The translations under genes and the position numbers were made by a program. A model generated the notes under the pieces. It was not told the DNA's origin. It saw nothing but the letters and a program-made list of their open reading frames with translations, and did not search any database. A stretch of 64,000 nt of DNA, taken from positions 31,537,406 through 31,601,405 of the forward strand of contig JAPFBE010000002.1 of NCBI GenBank assembly GCA_034336665.1, read 5' to 3'. The stretch is from Luscinia megarhynchos (lineage: Eukaryota > Chordata > Aves > Passeriformes > Turdidae). Positions 1 through 11,815 of the stretch are shown here, in pieces; position 1 is the first letter of the stretch; each line of letters starts with the position of its first letter.

Positions 1-395
1 CCAAAGCAGAAATTACGGGTTGAGGTAGCAATTTACTGAAAGCACAAAACAAGAATAAGACATGGCACAGTAACAACAGCAATATTAATAGGAAAAGGAT
101 ATAAAAATAAGGTATTTTACTGACATAAACAGGTGTTCACCACTGGGAACAAGAATAATGGTGGATGCTTCCCATAGATTGTGTCTATGTGGCTTCCTCA
201 GACAAAGACAACCTGGTGGCTGGCCAACTTCCAGTGGAGCAGCAGTTTCCCTTGCAAACCATGCCCTCCATGGATGGCATGCGTGATGTAGAATAACAAC
301 CTAAGCTCTGACCCCCTCTCTGCAACCAGGTCAACTTGTTTCGTGAACACAAAACTGCAGAAGGACGCTCTTACTGAACTCTCTATTCATGTAGG
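1..395. mobile_element. Possible decayed retroelement (LTR-like) remnant at window edge
   Basis: This stretch differs from the DNA that follows. It is somewhat GC-richer from about 180 on and has an irregular, promoter-like texture, with scattered TG/CA pairs where CpG would be expected in a decayed repeat (for example TGCGTGATG near 280). It resembles antisense avian LTR sequence as I remember it, but I cannot name a family. No terminal repeat or target duplication is visible because the left side lies outside the window. It has no coding potential. It could equally be single-copy DNA. The right edge is approximate. Confidence 0.3.
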
Positions 396-3300
396 CTGTT
401 GGAGATGACCATAATTTTTTCTAGTCTTTCTGATTTAGGGAGAGTTTCAAAAGTCATTTATGTCTCAGTGAAGTGCCACCATATCTGGGTGCTCAAACTT
501 TGGATAAAGATACAGGTGAGAGTTACTCACTTGAATACTCGAAGGCTGTCTCTGATTCCAGAGCTAGTTGTTCTGGCTAGTTTGGCTAAGTCTGATTAAA
601 CTTCATTTAATTTATAGTGAGATGAGAAGGAAGGTTTTCAATCAGACTTCTTTTCCTTTCTATTTTTCCATACCATCTAATGAGATCTCAGAAACTCATG
701 GTATCGCTGTGCAACTTTTCCTTTTAAGTGAAGCAGGTTCTCCCTGTCCTTTTGCTGATACAGGTTTGTAGTGGCGTACTGTCACTTCACTGATGTTTTC
801 CTTTCCTGCCACAGTTACACCACCTTTCTGTTGTATAATGGTCTGCTTACTCGTTCTTTTTTTCTGGTTCTCAGGTAAAGTGTTACTGTTTTCACCCATT
901 AGCAATTTGAAAGTTCATAGTCAGCCTCCCCTTGCCCCAGTTAACGTAGAGCCTGTTTGTTAAGCAGTAACTATGTCAGTTTTTCAGATCTTTGCATATA
1001 TGTTATCCATAAAATGAAGCTAAAACAAGCTGGGCAATTGTCACCTGACTTCAAGGCAGTCATTACCACAACTAAAATTAGCTCAATCCAAGAGAAGTGC
1101 CAAGACCCTACAATTTGAGGTAAAGACAAAGTGACATTTTATCAGGTGTTGGGAAAGCAAATTAGGCTGCTCTGTAGAATCTGACTTGAAGAGAAGTTGG
1201 GTGCTATTTGGGATGTGTTGTCTACAATGATGCCTGTACCAATGCTTTTTATTTTTGATGTGAGGGGACAAGAAGAAGTTAAAATACAAACCTACATTGA
1301 GGATTTGAAATGGAGCATGGTTTTATCCTGAAAATGTTCACAAAGCAGGAGAAGAAAGGGGCAAATGTGTCGGTAGTGTGCAATGGAAATGTGATTTCAG
1401 CCTTGCATGGCAAGGCACCACTGTGAACATGGAGACTGTGTGCTGAAAAACACCAATGTCTGATAAGCAGTCTGTCAGCCTTTTGCTGCAAGAATGCATA
1501 AAGCATCTTGTAAAACTGCACTAAATTCTTTCTACAATGATTTAAGTGTTATGATCATTACACAGAGATAGAGTGACAGGACAGGGATAGAGTGGCTTAT
1601 CTAAACTGCCTGAATTTAATATCCCAAGGCTATAAAACTGGAACCTCAGACAAAGTAAATCTGAAATTATTTCTAACATAAAGAGACTAACAAAGGGGAA
1701 ATTGACTAATTAAGCAAAGTTCTTCCCTGATCATAAAGGTAGAGAGGAGGCAAAATATTTTGATCCATTGAATTGTGTGTGATTCGTCTGCAGTGCAGTG
1801 CTTTGACCCAGGTTTCTATAATCTGCTTTCACTGAATTTAGTTTGTAGGGAATGAAGCAGTTATTTACTTTTCCCCTGTGTTTGACTATATATTTTTCTG
1901 TTGCATTAACCTTTGCCTGTTAAAAGGTAAAACAATTTCTCAATTTTGCCAGTGGTAAAGGTTTTGGCATATGCAGTTCCTAGTTACCACCTATTTCTCC
2001 AGGAATACTTTTTGAGGAGGGCACAATAGAATTAATGATATGATGACCTGAGCTTTAGGAGAACTAAGTGCTGTCGTTCAGGCAAGGAGAGATTTATGAT
2101 TGTTTTAAAGTAAAGCAGAGGGCTCTTTCTTCCTCGGTCTGCTTACTTTTGGGGGCCTACACTGAATTAGGCTGTAGTCTGAAGGTTTGGGATTTCTTAT
2201 GATACAAGGAAACGTGCTGTATTTCCTGTTTCCATGGCTTAAGTGTGAAATGGAAAGCAAAGTGTTCTAATTTACACAGGAGGACTGGGAAATCATTTTG
2301 TTGACATATTGTCCTTTTCTATCACTTACTATGTTAATTTGATAGTTTTTAAGATTAAATACTTAACTGTGACTTTAGTTATCACTGTATGGTTTATTAT
2401 GTTGATGCACTTCTAGTTGCTAAGGCAATGTATTATGATTTTGTTGATATGGTGCTTCAGAATAAAAAATTGTTTATTCTGAAAAGCAGGAAAGAGAATT
2501 AGCATAATCAAATTATAGTGTAGGTCTGAAGCCAAAAGGAGGAAACATTCAAGCTACACATGCTGTTCAATACCAAAGTAATTTAGATACATAGAAAAAC
2601 CTATAGTTTATCTCTCTATCTTCTAGTAGAATCACTTCTGAGAAAGAAACACTTTGGGGAGTTGTGTTGTTTTTTCCTTTTGTCCTGACAGGTTTTAGCA
2701 AAATAAAAGGTGTTACATTACTGAATGACTGATGCTTTTCTAAATGTAGAATTTAATTTGTTTGTGAGTAGTAAAGGTCAGGGTCATACTTAGAAATGTT
2801 TTCTTTGTTCTTTCCCCTCTCCTTTTTGTTTTGTACTGAGACACATTATGCCTATACAGGTTTTGTGATGCAAGATGAATTGAACAAAAGCAGCATCTTA
2901 ATGCTGCAATTCTCATTTTGTAGTTTTCCATTTCCATTTTGCAGAAATTTGGCTTTGTAGAGAGAAAGGGGTAGGTATTGCTGCGAGACAGCCATGTGAC
3001 AGGCAGCTTGCTCAGTAAACTGCACAGTCACTACAGCCATACAGTAGTGCCAGCCAAACTTGACCAGATTTGTTTGGGAAATGTACACATATTTTGTGGC
3101 TTTTAGGCATTTCTATATTACTGGGCATATTGAAGTTCTTGGTTTATCATCTGGTCTGATTGTATGTTGTTACTTAGTCTAGTACTGCTCCAAGGAAGTT
3201 AATCCTCTGTCTCTGAGCTGCTGTTTGTTTCTGATTCATGAGTTGTAGCCAAATAAGATACAGAATCCAGTTTCAAATGAAGCATCCACGCAAACCAGTT

Positions 3301-3859
3301 GAGTGAGCATGGTCTGTGGAAAAGGAGTTCCAAATCCCAGGCTTTGGGGAAGTCTTTAACCTTTGAAAAAGGATGGAGCTCAGAAGGAAGCAGAGATCTC
3401 CTGAATTCTGCATAATTTATCAATGACTTGAGCTTTGCTTTTCTCTCATCTGTGTTCTTTAAGAAGTTTCACCACTGTAATACTGTTTTAAGATCTGTAG
3501 GAGAAGTAAGCAAAGGCAGAGTTTTGGTTACCATTTATATTTGGAGCTAAGGGAGGAAAGGAGGAAGGGAATCTTACAGCCCAAGTAGGGCAATAGATTT
3601 TGATCTATTTCAAAAGCAGTTTGACAGACTTGCATCATCTGTATCTACTTCTCACTGCATCAGAGAATCCATGCCACAACTGGACTGTGATGAGCATTCA
3701 CTCAGAAATGAGTTAATGTCTGATGTCATTGCTTTCAGATGAAGATTATTAATAGATTGCCTCATACTTCTACAGTTTCACTTTTTGTAGTTTACAGTTA
3801 CTGAAGCCTTTATTCAAAAAAGGACATGAGTCCTTCAAATTGGTAGTTGAATTTTGGAT
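396..3859. other. AT-rich single-copy DNA, no gene seen
   Basis: I see no gene, RNA gene or recognisable repeat here. Open frames stay at or below about 80 codons, lie on both strands and overlap each other. None has a recognisable domain or a convincing splice-site pair. Short T-runs and TAAT-type motifs are scattered through it, as in the rest of the window. Confidence 0.6.
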
Positions 3860-3861
3860 TG

Positions 3862-3945
3862 TCTTGTACAAGGCCAGGAGTTGGACTTCAATGACCCTTG
3901 TGGATCTGTTCCAGCTTAGGATATTCAATGATTCTGTGGTGGAAG
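3862..3945 (+). mobile_element. CR1 LINE 3'-end fragment (sense)
   Basis: The string runs GGAGTTGGACTTCAATGACC, then a GGATCTGTTCCAGC-like segment, and ends near ATTCAATGATTCTGTGG. This follows the bird CR1 3' end, in which a TTGGACTAGATGACC-type segment is followed by GGTCCCTTCCAACC and an ATTCTATGATTCTGTG-type 8-bp tail repeat. It is a 5'-truncated copy of roughly 80 bp, the usual form for CR1. It is diverged and has no coding part. Avian CR1 insertions of this type are typically old and non-mobile. Confidence 0.75.
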
Positions 3946-6900
3946 AGGGCAGCCTAACATCAGATTTAATGCGAGTAAATTCTGCTGTAAGTAAATTATT
4001 TTTCCTTTTACATTTGCCAAGATTGCCGTTCTGTAGTTTTAAAATGTAGCCCCAACTTGCTTTTCAGAAATAATATACACTTCTTCTAGAAGATTTTTTG
4101 AGTTCTAGGTAAGACAGTGTGGCATCTGTGTTTAACTTAAAAATGACCCTTGAGCAAGATTACTGAAAGTACTCATTCTGCAGTGATTTTTCTTTGCATG
4201 ATAATCTTTCTGTTGATCTTTGTTTTACTGAGGGGGACATACATGGATAACTACCATTTTTCTCCATCCTTTTCATGAGTTCTCACTTGTATTTAAGTGT
4301 TTGCTTTTCTTGTTGTCTTTTTGCAATTTTACTGACTTCATAAATTAATCAGTCTTCAAATTTCCTTTACAGTTTTTTTTCCTGTAAATGAGTTTCCTTT
4401 CATTTTTTTCCTAGCCACTTTGCAGGAAGACTAAATATGTTAAGGAATGTTCTTTTTCTCGCTAACATTTTAAAATGTATTGAACTAAGCTTGATTTATT
4501 TCGCAGTCTATGCTGACATAGCATGGCTTTTGTTTCCAGTATATGAAAGAAAAACACATCCACACCAATGGTATTTAGGCTGAAAAATAGCCTTAGTCTA
4601 CAACAATTCTGGCTATTTAGTAGTTTTAAGTACCTAATTTCACATTTTTATTATATTTCATCCCATGGCAAATGAATACAGGCCTTTTATCCCTTCCGTA
4701 GTTCTTGGGCTTTGGGTTATTTATTCAGGTGTGACTTTTGCTGATTTCTTTTTCTTAGTATAATGTTGGTATTTCTATTAGAGGCTTTGGTTGAAATGTC
4801 AGATGAAAGTTTTTTCTGCAAGTTGGTGTGTAGAGCTGGAACAATCACAGTGATATACTCCTATGAACTGCTGGCATTGGTAAAAATTATGTGAAGCCTG
4901 CTTACCAGTAAATGCCCAGGGATGTTTTTCAGCTTACTGTGTATGCTGTGGTTTTTAAAAGTGAAGGAGGTTCTTGAAGGTCATATAAAACTTGTGGCAC
5001 GAAGAGGTCTTTGCAAGGTCAGAAGCAGTAAATTACAGGCTTTCAACCTGGGGTTTGTGGCTACCTTCTGAGGAATCCACAAGAAGTAATTTAGAAAGTA
5101 GATATACTATCAGCAGGTTTATATTTGCTACCCGTGGTTGTGTTCTTCCATTGGAAAATTTTAATGTGTCTGAAATGATCATTTGAGAATCCTCCAACTA
5201 AAAATATGGGTTTACGTAAGATATTAGCTAAGTGGAAGTGAACTTATCAAAGTGAGGAAGGTTTTTTTTTCTCCTTCTTTCTGTTGTTGCTTGCCTGGAT
5301 TGTTGAGCTTTGAACCTCTGCAGTGTATGAGCCTCTGTCTCTTCTGATGAGCATGTAATTTCCTGTTCTGCTGTGTGAGAGCAGCCTCATGATTTTGCAC
5401 ATTCCAATTGCATTTTAATAATTCTGGCTTTTCAGGTAATTATATTTTTTGGTTTAGGATCTGCTTAAACATTAAAATTACGTCTTCAAAACACCTGATG
5501 AACTGCCACTGAAGCCTGTCTAAAAAGCCAACAAAGCCCATGAAACTCCTTAACACTGCAATGTCAGCAGTTGTCCATGCCAAAGCTTTGATTCAGAGAG
5601 GCAGAAATGTCTCTCTTGCATATGCTTTCTTGATTCTTGACATTTTTTTGAAAGTGTAGGTGTGAGGAGAAGACTCAGGAGGAGGATCAGCATGAGCTCT
5701 ATGAGACAAAAATGTGAGTGGTGAATGATATAGCCAAAATCTGAGCCTTCTCTGTCCTTCCAGCCCTTAAAGTTTGATGCTGGTTTTTTTTTTTTAGTTT
5801 CTTCTGAATTTTGTGTAGGTCATCTTGAGAATGTACTTTTTCTTTCTTTCCTATTCTTTTTTTGAAGTTTTTCAGAGCATACAAATCAAAGTAATTTATA
5901 TCTCTAAATGTGCCATTCTCTAAATTGTGCACAGGAACCCTCGTTATCTGAGTTCATGTATATTTTATTGCTGCTTCTTTCTTTTCAATACACAGAAACC
6001 ATACTTATACCCTGAATGCCTTTATATCAATACGTAAATAAGCTTTGTGGGTGTGATCAATACCAATTAAGGTTATTTGCAAGCACAGATCTCACACTGA
6101 AGCAATTCTAGAAAGAGTTTGAGCAGGAATGGGACAAATAGTGGTCATCATGGGAAAATACTAGCATTACTTAGTGATGGTAGAGTCTTCTGCCACTGAG
6201 ATACTTTTAATTTCAGTGGGCAGTCTGATGTGTCAGGCCATGTAAAGGAATGAAAGGCTAGTAGCAAAACAGCACTGTGGTGAGGTGCTTTAAAAGAAAT
6301 TTATTTTTAAAGCTGTCTTCAGTGGCTGCCTTCTGTCTTCACCTAAATTGTTAAGTACAGTTGTTGTTCTGATAGAGAGTTGGTAGGAGAGTATTATTGG
6401 CTGAGCTAATATAGCTAGTGAGCATCTTGAAGTGTTTATTCTGTAATTAAATAGATAAACAATTAATATAATTTTTTACACTTTCCTCCACCCTACAAAT
6501 GAAAAAAAAACCAACAAAAACCAGCAGCCCTTTAGAATGGCAACTTTACTGAATTAAAATGGAAACTACCTTTATCATCCTTAGAAATTAAATATAAGGA
6601 AACAGATTTTAATATGAAAGAAAGTTATCAGCTTCAGCAAGTGGCTCTTATTTACCACAGAGCATTAAATATAACATAGGTCAGATCCAGAATGACTTAA
6701 CAAATGGTTTAAGTTACTTAGGAAAAGTTACTGCTTCTTGTTAGTCTCCTGGACATACATTCTGAATCAGGTTGTTTGCTTATTCTAATAAAAACACTGA
6801 TTAAATAACACTCTTCTCAGGATTATTTGTCTACTGCAGGAATATTAAGTAGTCTAAGCACTTTCCATGCACAGGAAATGTGCATGCTAGATCTGTCATG

Positions 6901-8640
6901 AGATTTTAACTATAGCTGTTTTCCTCATGCTTGTCTGTACTTTGGGAGACCATGAACATCAGATGATTGGAGTGGGGACATTTTTCCACTTGGGTCATAC
7001 TTGCATATGTAAGGACAAATTAGATGTTGAAGCATACCTTTAATCTATTTCAGAATATGGGATCATAGTGATCCATTTTCTAGTATTGTTTTAGTCTGAA
7101 TGGTAAAATTTTAATTTCCACGGGCATAAAACTAACCAGGTGTTGCTTACCATTTATCTTCTAGTCATATGCCTGAAGAATCTATGTTGGTAGTACAAGA
7201 GTATTTCCATTTCTGTGCAAAATACCCAGGAGATGTTTTATTGTCCTTGTGCACCTTTATTACTGTGGTGAGACAGTGTTTCTGTCCTGGTGTTGGATAT
7301 GCAGGTCGTTCAGTGTCTGAGCTTCCAAGTACCAGTGTTGTGAATGCTGCTGCTTTCTTGTTGGGGGGTGCTCCAAGCAGCACTGAACTCAGGATACTGG
7401 AGGTCAAGCTCCACAGCAGATAATCCAATAAAAGTATTGAACTTGTGCTTTGTATTTTTGGTTGTTAGGTCCTCCCTGATCACTACATGCCATCCCTCCT
7501 CCCCCCGGAATAAACAGCCCCCTACCCTAACCTCATCCATCAGAATGTGTTTTATTTGCTGTTTGGCTGCTGGTGCAAATTACTTCTTTCCTTTCCAGCT
7601 TTGTCTAGGCCATGGGCCTACTGAGAGCTGCTCAGTTTACATTTTGATGTAAGTAGGCTCAGGTTTAGCTTCAGCTGTCTCAGTCTGCCTCTGATATCCT
7701 CAAAGTCTTCGAAATGAGCAAGCTCAAGGTGCTGAAGATTTCCTGAAGCTTGCTTTCTTAGCATGATAGAACACAGTACCACTGTTTTTCATAGGCTTTT
7801 ATAAAGACTGCTCTAGTCCTGCTGAATTTTCTCTCTCCCCCAGTTTAGGAACTCTGCTAAGCAAAGGATAAATTCACTCCACTTTACTCTCTGACTAATA
7901 GTGGTAGAATGTTGTTTTTTAATTTTACACTGCTGTTAGTTTTCTGTTTATAAACTTTCCTTCATTGGAGAGAAAGACTTTGAAATCCTTCCTCTTCAGC
8001 ATAAACTTAAAGCAAGTCTCCTGGACTGAGGGACTTTCCTTTCTCTTTGGAAAATCTCTCAGCAGCACAAAGATCCTGTACCAATAGAGATGGGAAGGCT
8101 TTCTCTTTAATTACTGTTGATCATATAGATGCTTTTTGTCTGGACCGCAGTTAGGAACATCTTGATTTTCCACCAAGACTTTGGGTAATTATCTATGGCT
8201 TAAGGTTAGTCCAAGGGAGTTGATACTGGGTCTGGTATGGAGTCTTGGGAGTAGCCAAACTTCATCTATTTGCCTTTTGGGGAAATGTTGAAAACAAAGT
8301 TTTGGTCCTCACAATAGCATAATTTATAGTTCAGTAAAAATATCATAATGTATTGATATAATAAAAATATAAGAATAACCTTCTGATACTAATACTCAGG
8401 AGTAAACCAAGCTAAATGCTACTGCATGGAGATTTCTAGGTTGGAGAAAAAAAATTCTAGGTTTCCCTTCAGTAAGTTAAGCCTTTTAACTTTAGGGAAT
8501 TTATTTGCATGTATTTAAAAGAAATAAATGTAGATGTAGAAGATAGCAGTTGGAATGCTAGTTTTTTGCATTCAGCCCTGAAGTAAATGCAATGTTTATA
8601 CAGCAGCATTCATTTTCAAACTGCTACTGAATAGTGAATC
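3946..8640. other. AT-rich single-copy DNA, no confirmed gene
   Basis: No recognisable gene. Open frames are short. A 12-T run lies at 5784-5795. The only stretch with some exon-like character is 7165-7430, listed separately. An overlapping opposite-strand frame of similar length at 7165-7428 shows how little frame length means here. Confidence 0.55.
7165..7432 (+). other. Weak terminal-exon-like signal (acceptor, 84-codon frame, AATAAA)
   Basis: A pyrimidine-rich acceptor-like string ends in TTCTAG at 7159-7164. An ATG at 7169 opens an 84-codon frame ending at TAA 7421-7423. A canonical AATAAA follows at 7427-7432, then a T/G-rich tract (TTGTGCTTTGTATTTTTGG). This is the arrangement expected of a short last exon. 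Against it, an antisense frame of 87 codons covers the same DNA, the protein has no family I recognise, the ATG context is poor and no upstream exon can be pointed to. It may be chance, or a relic of a retroelement with its own polyadenylation signal. Confidence 0.15.
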
Positions 8641-8654
8641 TGGAAACACTTTTT

Positions 8655-8795
8655 TAGGGGGGATTGGATGATATTATCTTCACCCTTTACAACTGCAAAA
8701 CTTGTAGCAAAGAGCTAATTTGTTCAAGACCACAAAAGTAATTGGTGGTCTATTTTTGTGTGAAACTTGATCTGATTCTCTGTTTTGATGATTTC
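8655..8795 (+). repeat. MIR-like ancient SINE fragment
   Basis: The order of elements follows the 3' half of the mammalian-wide interspersed repeat family: a CACCCTTTACA segment, then a GCAAAACTTGTAGCAAAGAG segment (compare GAGGAAACTGAGGC...AGAG), then TTGTTCAAGACCACA (compare CTTGCCCAAGGTCACA), then AAGTAATTGGTGG (compare AGTAAGTGGCAG). Divergence is high, as expected for a repeat that predates the bird-mammal split. The match is from memory and the edges are approximate. Confidence 0.4.
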
Positions 8796-10980
8796 TATCT
8801 TTTGTGACAGAAAAGTTCTAAACTTCAATCTGTTGTTAATGGGAGTATTAAACATAAATTGTCTCCAATCCAGCATAGGTATTGCGACTTTTGTATATTA
8901 CTGTTTTACTTGCATTATATAATTTTCTTTTTACCTTTGTGCGTTGGCTGTGTCTCCTTGAGGACATTTTACTATATCTAGGCTACAACAACTGTACATA
9001 AATGAAACTTGATTTTTATGAAGTCGTTATATCTGTCATGGCCTATGTTAATAAGCCTACATGTTCTTACTACTCATTTTTGTTTCTATATTTGTACATG
9101 GGCACAAATGAGATGATCTGAGAGAAGAACTATTTTCCTTAGGCCTTTAAAAGCTTTACCCTTTGTCAAAATGGCTCGTGAAATAGAATGGAAAAGCTTT
9201 TTCATCAACAGCTTTTGCTGCTGTAACTTTCTATCGTGACAATCCCAAACTCATTTTTACCTAAGCTTTTTTATAAGCATCAGTTTTAAGTACAGTTACT
9301 ATCTTGATCTTCTGGTTCAGAAACAATCAGCTTAACCATTGCAAAACCTGCACCTGAAAAACAGGCTGCTGACATTGTGCGTGGAATCTGGCTAGATTAT
9401 TTGCTTTGTCTGATTTTTCTAAAATAAGGGACAACAATTTGACACAATTTCTAAATACGAATAAACTCAAGACAAAATACCTTCTTTACCATTCCCGGGA
9501 AAATGCATAGTGAGCAATTAACAAATACACTACCTCTATCATGGCAATCAAATACCTTGTCTATTAGTTAAGTAAACATAGGCAGAGTTTGTTAGTGCAG
9601 AAACAATGCAATAAACAGCATTGCTGGTTTCTGCATCTGTTCACTGAATCACAAAAGCAATCGCAAAATCAGACCAGTCATGCCAAATAAAAAAACCAAT
9701 TCAGAATGGGTATATAAAAAAGCTGCTTGAGACTGTTTTCTACACAGTAACATGAATTATTTGGTTGGGGTTTCTTTCCCCCTAATTGAAAGATTAGTGA
9801 CAACTCTTCCCCAGCACTGAGACTGAAAGACTTTCCTCTGCATCACCTTATACAGAATACTACTTTTGTTCAATATGTTAATAAGTGTAATTAATACCAC
9901 TAGAATTACATTAAATAGGAGAAGTTGCTGGGAAGAACAGTAGTTACTGGCAAGTAGGTGGTGTTATCCAGCCATAGTAACATTAAAGTGTTCAGCCTGT
10001 ACTTCTGTCATGCTACATCAGTATAGCCAGGGCCCTAAGATTGAATCAAAATCAATGTGCTTTTTCAGCCAGGGCCAAGAGTGGAATGGGCAATGCAAAA
10101 AGGCCAACTGAATTGAGAAACATTAAATTTTGTCTGAAGAGCAAGAACCGTCTGTGGTAGCTGCTTTCAAAATGTTTATTGAAAAGTGATAGAGAAGAAA
10201 TGTGTATCTCTTTATTTAAAGTGTTTTCCTTATTATAGAGTTGTTACACCATCTATTATATCTATATGCTTTAGGGAGTATCTTTTTCTGAAGACTGCTT
10301 TAATAGTAAGTGATTATACTGATAAAAACTATTTGAAAATAAAAAAAAAGGCCTATAATTTGCATTAAGAAAATGCTAGAGTAGCTGAAAGCCTCATATC
10401 CATAGTGCATATCCAACAACTGAGGAGAGCCCACTTGCTCACACAGGGGTTTTCACATGGTCATCTGCCTCTTCTGGAAGGATCACATTCTTTTAACTGC
10501 TGTCTCTTGCTATATTCTGAAACAAGCTGGGTGTGTGTCAGCAGGCCAAATCCAAATAGGAGATGTGGTTACAAATACTACAAGATATGATGAGAAGGCT
10601 CAGCCTTCTCTCAAGTCCATGCAGCAGAATTGTCTAGCAATGTCACAGTGGGTTCGGAGTATTTTACTTGCTGTTGGCAAGACGCTTGTAGTTGGCATTG
10701 TTCTTGTGACTTACGAAGGAGAATTAGCTTTCTGTTTCCTGAAGAAAGAGTGGAGGGACTCAAGGTATTAATTAGCCTTTCCTAGTGATATATCCCCCTG
10801 AAGTGTCATTGGTCTGGACCTCCTACTCTTTGATATTTTCTGGCTTTTAGCTGATTGAACAGTTCTTTTTCCTTTGGCTTATTGAAATTGAAGCTGATCT
10901 CAATACCAAGGTTGACGACAACTGCTGTGTGTAGAGGTTTACATGATCACACAGAGCTGTGCTGGATCCTACTGAGCTAT
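8796..10980. other. AT-rich DNA with one perfect hairpin, no gene seen
   Basis: No recognisable gene. A 104-codon plus-strand frame at 10457-10771 has no recognised domain and overlaps another frame. A perfect 9-bp inverted repeat, GAGAAGGCT-C-AGCCTTCTC, lies at 10592-10610. Nothing else stands out. Confidence 0.5.
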
Positions 10981-11690
10981 AGTGGAGTCCTCAAATTTGT
11001 CTGGATTCAATGAAACTGTAACAAATTGGGAATCTCTCATCTCAGGTACCAGTACTGAAGGACACCTTTGGCAGAAAGATCCTAACCAATGATGAAGCAA
11101 TTCCTCTGCCACCGGAGGAGTAATCTTTCACCCCTCGCGTCCCCTATGTTCCCCATACTTCCAGCAGCTCAGGGCTGTCCGTGCATTATCATGGTATAGA
11201 AGGGATATGGAAACTTCTCCATCCTAGAGCAGCATTGCCCAACTGAGGAACTGCTGTCTGCTCACTGTCCTCCATCACGTTAAGGAAACTTCCCTGTCTG
11301 ATCATCCAGGATTCACACTCTCAGTCACTCTCACACCTGACTGGGACTGAGGTCCCTTCTCCACTACACACCCCATACCCTCAGTCAGATCAGGTTTCCT
11401 TATCTGCTCTGCACCAGATTTCCCTCAGCAGAGTCTCAGATGTCCAGATCCTTCAAATTGTTTAATCCAAGGAGGGACCCAGAACACAGAGCTGCCTGCA
11501 CTGCACTTATTCCTCAAAACTTCACTCCCATGGTGGGTGAGGAATGAAGGAAAAGGTCACTGCCAACATTGGGCGTGGTTTTCCTTGCTTTGTCCAGGCC
11601 TCAGGTTTTAATGATGCCACTGGTAATGAGGACAAACCTCTTCCTGAGACTATTCACAGAGCTGCACAAGCTGCTTGTTCAGGCTGTGTA
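10981..11690. other. GC-richer block of unknown origin
   Basis: This block is clearly richer in C, CpG and CCC/CTCC strings than its surroundings (for example CCACCGGAGG and CCCCTCGCGTCCCC near 11110-11145). It abuts an antisense CR1 tail on its right. It has no long open frame; an 84-codon frame at 11544-11798 runs into the CR1. The texture suggests either a decayed LTR-type insertion or a small regulatory, CpG-containing element. I cannot identify it. Confidence 0.3.
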
Positions 11691-11815
11691 AGGAGATTCA
11701 CAGAAGATCCTGAGCTGGAAGGGACCACAGATCATCAAGTCCAGCTCCCAACTGAATGGTCCACACAAGGATCAAACCCACAACCATGGCATTATTAGTA
11801 CCATGCTCTAACCAA
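11688..11815 (-). mobile_element. CR1 LINE 3'-end fragment (antisense)
   Basis: The plus strand reads GATTCACAGAAGATCCTGAG, then CTGGAAGGGACCACAGATCA, TCAAGTCCAGCTCCC, and ATCAAACCCACAACCATGGC followed by ATTATTAGTACCATGCTCTAACC. This is the complement of the bird CR1 3' untranslated end, with the tail repeat at the left. The segment with the 'hereby CCCACAACC...GCTCTAACC' wording is typical of one group of avian CR1 subfamilies. It is a short 5'-truncated copy with no coding part. Confidence 0.8.

Noticed and set aside
10457..10771. 104-codon plus-strand frame
   Set aside because: No recognisable domain, overlaps another frame, and its length is within chance expectation for this much DNA.
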